Shown in pieces: positions 60,162-64,000 of a stretch of 64,000 bases of DNA. Both the position numbers and the translations under genes were made by a program. This stretch comes from Mytilus edulis (lineage: Eukaryota; Mollusca; Bivalvia; Mytilida; Mytilidae). Position 1 is the first letter of the stretch. Every line of letters starts with the position of its first letter. A model generated the notes under the pieces. The model saw only the letters and a program-made list of their open reading frames with translations, was not told the origin of the DNA and searched no databases. The stretch is taken from the NCBI RefSeq assembly GCF_963676685.1, contig NC_092355.1, positions 65,417,006 to 65,481,005 on the forward strand, in the 5' to 3' direction.

Positions 60162-60263
60162 GAACACACCTAGGGGTGTCAGGATTGCCCAACGAAAGAC
60201 CTCACTACGGTTGGTCTTTCATTTGATCAATCCTGACACCCCTAGATCACCTTCGGTGTGTTC
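60162..60263. repeat. Three-tier hairpin (about 102 bp)
   Basis: Nested perfect stems: GAACACAC/GTGTGTTC (60162-60169 with 60256-60263), CTAGGGGTGTCAGGATTG / CAATCCTGACACCCCTAG (60170-60187 with 60228-60245), and GAAAGACC/GGTCTTTC (60194-60201 with 60213-60220) with an 11-base loop. It is GC-richer than its surroundings. Either a miniature inverted-repeat element or a locus that would make a structured RNA. Confidence 0.85.
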
Positions 60264-60700
60264 TTCGATAAAATGGGAAAGGTCAAACATAACTTTTATG
60301 CATATCAAAAGTGTACCTCAAAATAGTGAATTGTAAATGTGTGTAAAAATACGCAAATATATAAATATAGCCCTCAATTTCATTGAAACTTTTGGAAGCC
60401 TTTCTGGAATGAAACTGAATAGAAATAAACAGAGAGTTTAAGGTTTGGCAAATTTAATAATTCAAAAGATAAATTTTAAAATATAAACTGTAAACCAGAC
60501 CACATTAAAATCAAGGAATATATTAAAAAAACATCAGTTGTTCGACCTGTTAATCGTTAATGCGTTTTGTTAAAATATACTTTTTCACTTTTTTGATCTT
60601 TTGGAAAATGTTGTTTGTGCTGTTTTTAGACCCTTCTACAACGAAATTTGTTTTACATGCAGACGTATAAAAATTGCGGTTTTTATCCAACGCAATATTT
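60264..60700. other. Spacer, nothing recognised
   Basis: AT-rich; perhaps decayed upstream part of the next retroelement remnant. Confidence 0.4.
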
Positions 60701-60704
60701 TTTA

Positions 60705-61014
60705 GATGCTGATGTTCCTTTGGTACCATCTTACGGTGTTTTTATTTCACAGCTTGTTTGCTATGCCCGTGTCTGTTGTGACTTTTTTGATTTTAACAAA
60801 CGTAATCTTTGTATTACTGGTAAATAATTAAACCAGGGATATCATTACCATAAATTACTTAAAACCTTTAATAAATGTGTCCATAGATATAAAGATTTGG
60901 TTTTGAAGTTTGGTTGTGTCTGTAGAAGACTTATTTCAATCGGGATAGCACATCCTCATTTTTACGGAAATGTTGTTAACCGTGCCAGAAAATTAAGAAA
61001 TGATCCAGGTAAAC
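60705..61014 (+). pseudogene. Retroelement reverse-transcriptase C-terminus, second clade
   Basis: Encodes DADVPLVPSYGVFISQLVCY, ARVCCDFFDFNKRNLCITGK, a stop, then LNQGYHYHKLLKTFNKCVHR, YKDLVLKF and HPHFYGNVVNRARKLR. It has the PSYGVFISQL block in common with family B but a distinct sequence, so it is a related clade. The open frame 60897-61136 is its last part plus the adjacent family-A repeat. It is cut off at GGTAAACTA where family A starts. Confidence 0.75.
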
Positions 61015-61296
61015 TAAAGGTACCAGGATTATATTTGTATACGCCAGACGCGCGTTTCGTCTACATAAGTCTCATCCGTGACGCTCAGATCAAAATAGTT
61101 ATCAAGCCAAACAGGTACAAACTTGAAAAGCATTGAGGACCCAAATTCCAAAACGTTGTGCCATGTTCGGATTAGGCATTATATGCCTGTGATAAGAAAT
61201 CCTTAGATTTTTTAGAAAATCATTGTTTCGTAAACAGGAAAGTTATTAAAATGACCATATAATTGATATTCAAGTCAACACCGATGCTTATATTTA
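61015..61296 (-). repeat. Family-A dispersed repeat, truncated
   Basis: AAAGGTACCAGGATTATATT, CGCCAGACGCGCGTTTCGTC, GACGCTCAGATCAAAATAG, GATAAGAAATCCTTAGATT and CAAGTCAACACCGATGC. It lacks the GGTATCACCAGCCC terminal block. It was inserted into, or joined to, the retroelement C-terminus. Confidence 0.82.
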
Positions 61297-62598
61297 TCTA
61301 AATATAAGTATTATTGTTAATAATATCGATTAATTTGCAAGGTTTAAAATCTTGTCGTCTTTGGATAATTTAATCAATAATTCTTTAAATACACGTACGT
61401 TATTCGGATTTTTTAGATCATTGATACTGCTATCTTTTATAGCAAATACAACAACGATTTAAACTTTGTTTTTAAGAATATTATTATCAAAAAATAAGGA
61501 GGCAATTGCCGGTTTATCACAATACTTGACACTATCTTGAACAAATATCAATATTTTCGATACATTCTTACAAACAAAGAACAGTTACATAGGAAGTGTA
61601 AGTATTTAGTTTCTATTTAATTTTGTTTTTTCAGAAACAAATAAATGATTTTATTTCATTTCAGTAAATAAAATAATGTGTCTGATGACATGAATGCTTC
61701 CGCTCAAGATTGTTTTCGACGAAAATGGGACGGACGGAAAGATTGAAAGACGGAAGGAAGAACGGTCAAGAGTAACACTGAATGACCCCTTCCCCTTGCA
61801 GTGGGGGCGTCCAAACCTAATTGTGTGTTGATGTACATTATTTGTTAACATAGACATTTGGTATGAAGTTTATTATTACTTTAACAATGAGCACCTCACA
61901 AAATTATTAATTATTTATAACATGTATTTTTCATTTCATTTAGAGATTTTAGAGATGCAAACGTCTGTAATTTTTTTCGAAGACTGTCCCTCTAAAACCT
62001 TGCATAGTCGATCCCATTTCAAAAATAGATATAAATATATATGATCCAATGCCTTATTCAATACATATTTTGAATTGTTCAAAGATGCAAAATATTCTTT
62101 GTTTCGCCATGTCTTATCTAATTTAGTTTAAAACAATGTTAAAAATGGCACTCATATAGAATCTTTTTAATCAATAAACGAGATTTGAACAACATAAAAG
62201 ACTGCAGTCTTAAGCTTGATATACGCATGTCAAGAGTTTATGACGTCATTGTTACCTCATAACTGACATTTAAAAAAACAAGTGTCTATATATTCTAATC
62301 AAATTCGTTTATCAATAGATTTCAAGGATTGACAAATTTGAACATTAGGAATCTTTAGGGAGACAATTAAGGCTTGTTATTGATATATTGTCTTTTTTTT
62401 AAATCGGTTGTAAGACATTATGTTTTCGTAAGGTGTTATGATAAATATGAATATGTTCATAAGTGAAATGAAATATTTGTAAGAATATGTCCCTCTTTTA
62501 ACTCTCATTGAATTGTCCCATCTGGACGTCAATTGATATGTAAAGATGTTCACAGGTGATTTTAATATGTTGTTATATCTTTCGGATTTAGCTCCAGA
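61297..62598. promoter_or_regulatory. Upstream region of the plus-strand TLR, no motif defined
   Basis: AT-rich. CGGATTTAGCTCCAG at 62583-62597 immediately before the TLR start codon looks like a splice acceptor, so the promoter is probably beyond a 5' untranslated intron. No immune-type regulatory site was recognisable by eye. Confidence 0.3.
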
Positions 62599-64000
62599 AT
62601 GAGAATAAGAGACCTAGCCATCTGGTTATGGCTTAAATTTTATTTGATGCTCGAATATAGGACAGACATTGTCGATTGTGCCAATGATTGTCAGTGTTTA
62701 AGTAAACATGTCGTCATTTGTTCAGGTCGAGATTTAAATAATATTCCCAGAATGCCGAACGGAACGCAAGTCGTTGTAATAAACGGGCCATCTAAGTCAC
62801 ATCTGGGAAAATGGATTGGTCAATCTTACAGATCATGTTATTACAAAAATTGAGTTTGAAAATAATTTGATTACGTACATACATCCTAATATCTTTAATA
62901 AAATGGTATATCTGAAAAGCTTGTACATACGTTATGAAACAAGACTCAACGTGAATATCCTGAAAGTTGCCATCGGTAATATGCCAAAAACTCATCTCAA
63001 GTTTCTTCATTTTCGATCTAATGAATGTTCACGCAATTCCAAAAAAAACTCCCTTAAGACATTGTGGATGGAGGGTAATACAATCTATAGTATGAATTGT
63101 TCCATATTTGCACCTTTGAAAAATCTTAAAAAGCTATACTTACCTGGCAATTCAATATCACGCATCTATGTTAACGGTATACCAAAGACTATCATGGATA
63201 TATACCTAAACAACAATTTGCTGCTTCGAGTTCCTAATTGGTGTGAAGATCATCACATATTATCAAGTGCCTTGCCAGATTTGAGAGTTATAGAAATAAG
63301 TTCTAACAGCATCACTGATATTGGTAAAAATGCATTTTTATGCCTCCCAAGAGTTGAAGTGCTAAACTTGGATGGTATCAACATTGGGAAAATTAGAAGC
63401 AATATATTTGCCTCAATGAAAATGTTGAAAACCTTCACGCTATCAAATATAGGAAGTTCTCTATTTAAAAAGATTGAAGACTACGCTTTTAATAGCTCAT
63501 CTTTGATATCGCTTTCGATGGAACATACAAACTTTCATTTCAATAAGGATAGGTTCAACCCACAAACAATATTTGCATCATCGCCTAATCTTGAATATCT
63601 CAGTTTGACTAATAACTATCTTTCGAACGATGAAACAATATTTTGGAAAATGTTTTCACCTTTAGTTAAATTGAAGAAACTTATACTATCATCAGCTAGT
63701 CTCTCAATTCTTCCTAGATACGTTTTCACCAATTTAAATAACTTGAGGGAGCTGAGTTTAGCTGCAAACAAAATAAGAAGCTGGGGCGATGGTACTGTCA
63801 TATTTCAAAATATGACATCGCTAAAAAAACTTGATCTATCAAATAATCTGATTAAAACCGTAAATAAAACATCATTTCCAAGTAATTTGCTGCATTCAAT
63901 AGGAGGTATTGACCTAAGTAATAATCCGTTTACATGTGACTGTGACCTTTTATGGTTCAGTGATTTTTTAAAGAGCACACCAACTAAATGTATTCGGTAC
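62599..64000 (+). CDS. Toll-like receptor ectodomain, partial, one frameshift
   Basis: Extracellular part of a TLR, a membrane sensor signalling through a cytoplasmic TIR domain (beyond the window). ATG at 62599 begins MRIRDLAIWLWLKFYLML, a hydrophobic leader, then CANDCQCLSKHVVICSGRDL, a cysteine-rich N-terminal LRR cap. The frame shifts at GGGAAAATGG (about 62806-62814): the N-terminal frame soon stops at 62853, while the next frame is open from about 62813 to the window end, 396 codons. That part has about a dozen LRRs (LKKLYLPGNSI, LRELSLAANKI, LKKLDLSNNLI) and the start of the C-terminal cap NPFTCDCDLLWFSDFL. One extra base in the A run would explain the break, either as assembly error or true mutation. 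It is the paralog of the minus-strand pseudogene at 1.6-3.4 kb. The TIR domain cannot be judged. Confidence 0.88.

Overview
This is animal nuclear DNA, AT-rich and intron-containing, dominated by transposable-element debris. The host genes and repeats suggest a bivalve mollusc, most likely a mussel (Mytilus or a close relative). The reasons are Toll-like-receptor (TLR) paralogs with long uninterrupted leucine-rich-repeat exons, a secreted MAM-domain gene, and several repeat families I associate with mussel genomes. The species call is from memory and was not tested. No bacterial genes, CRISPR arrays, tRNA or rRNA genes were found.

Layout. 1.6-3.4 kb (minus): decayed TLR copy, leucine-rich repeats then TIR domain, broken by stops and frameshifts. 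3.9-10 kb: repeat fragments, one solo end of a foldback-like element, a BEL/Pao retrotransposon remnant, and a CAGGG-ended DNA element nested in a retroelement tail. 10.9-21.5 kb: a 3.4-kb unit duplicated in tandem almost perfectly, followed by an older third copy; no host gene seen. 22.2 kb: perfect-looking hairpin repeat. 23.3-28.6 kb: large foldback-like element whose arms are built of ~190-bp subrepeats in opposite orientation, with later insertions in both arms. 29-31.3 kb: more retroelement and dispersed repeats.

31.8-46.9 kb (plus): the best host gene in the window. A signal-peptide exon (31820-31883) is followed by four exons that rebuild one MAM domain (33734-33828, 34938-35070, 39598-39779, 44071-44155) and a tiny candidate last exon with the stop (46852-46859); the splice phases agree throughout. 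Between the signal exon and the MAM exons lies a second in-phase exon for a ten-cysteine domain (32967-33163) whose spacing resembles beta/big defensins. It could be an alternative last exon or a cassette in front of the MAM domain. The introns hold a 45-bp minisatellite (40.53-42.49 kb), a 43-bp tandem repeat, and two mobile-element-like repeats.

47.9-62 kb: broken Tc1 transposase, Penelope-like GIY-YIG fragment, retroelement tails, a TTAA-flanked inverted-terminal-repeat element (54.33-56.05 kb), LINE reverse transcriptase remnants, and a multi-tier hairpin at 60.16 kb. 62.6-64 kb (plus): second TLR paralog, open except for one frameshift near 62.81 kb, running off the window.

The host genes fit innate immunity or secreted recognition (two TLR paralogs in opposite orientation, a secreted MAM/cysteine-rich gene). 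Any functional link between them is inference. All exon structures come from reading splice signals and homology by eye; no transcript data were available.
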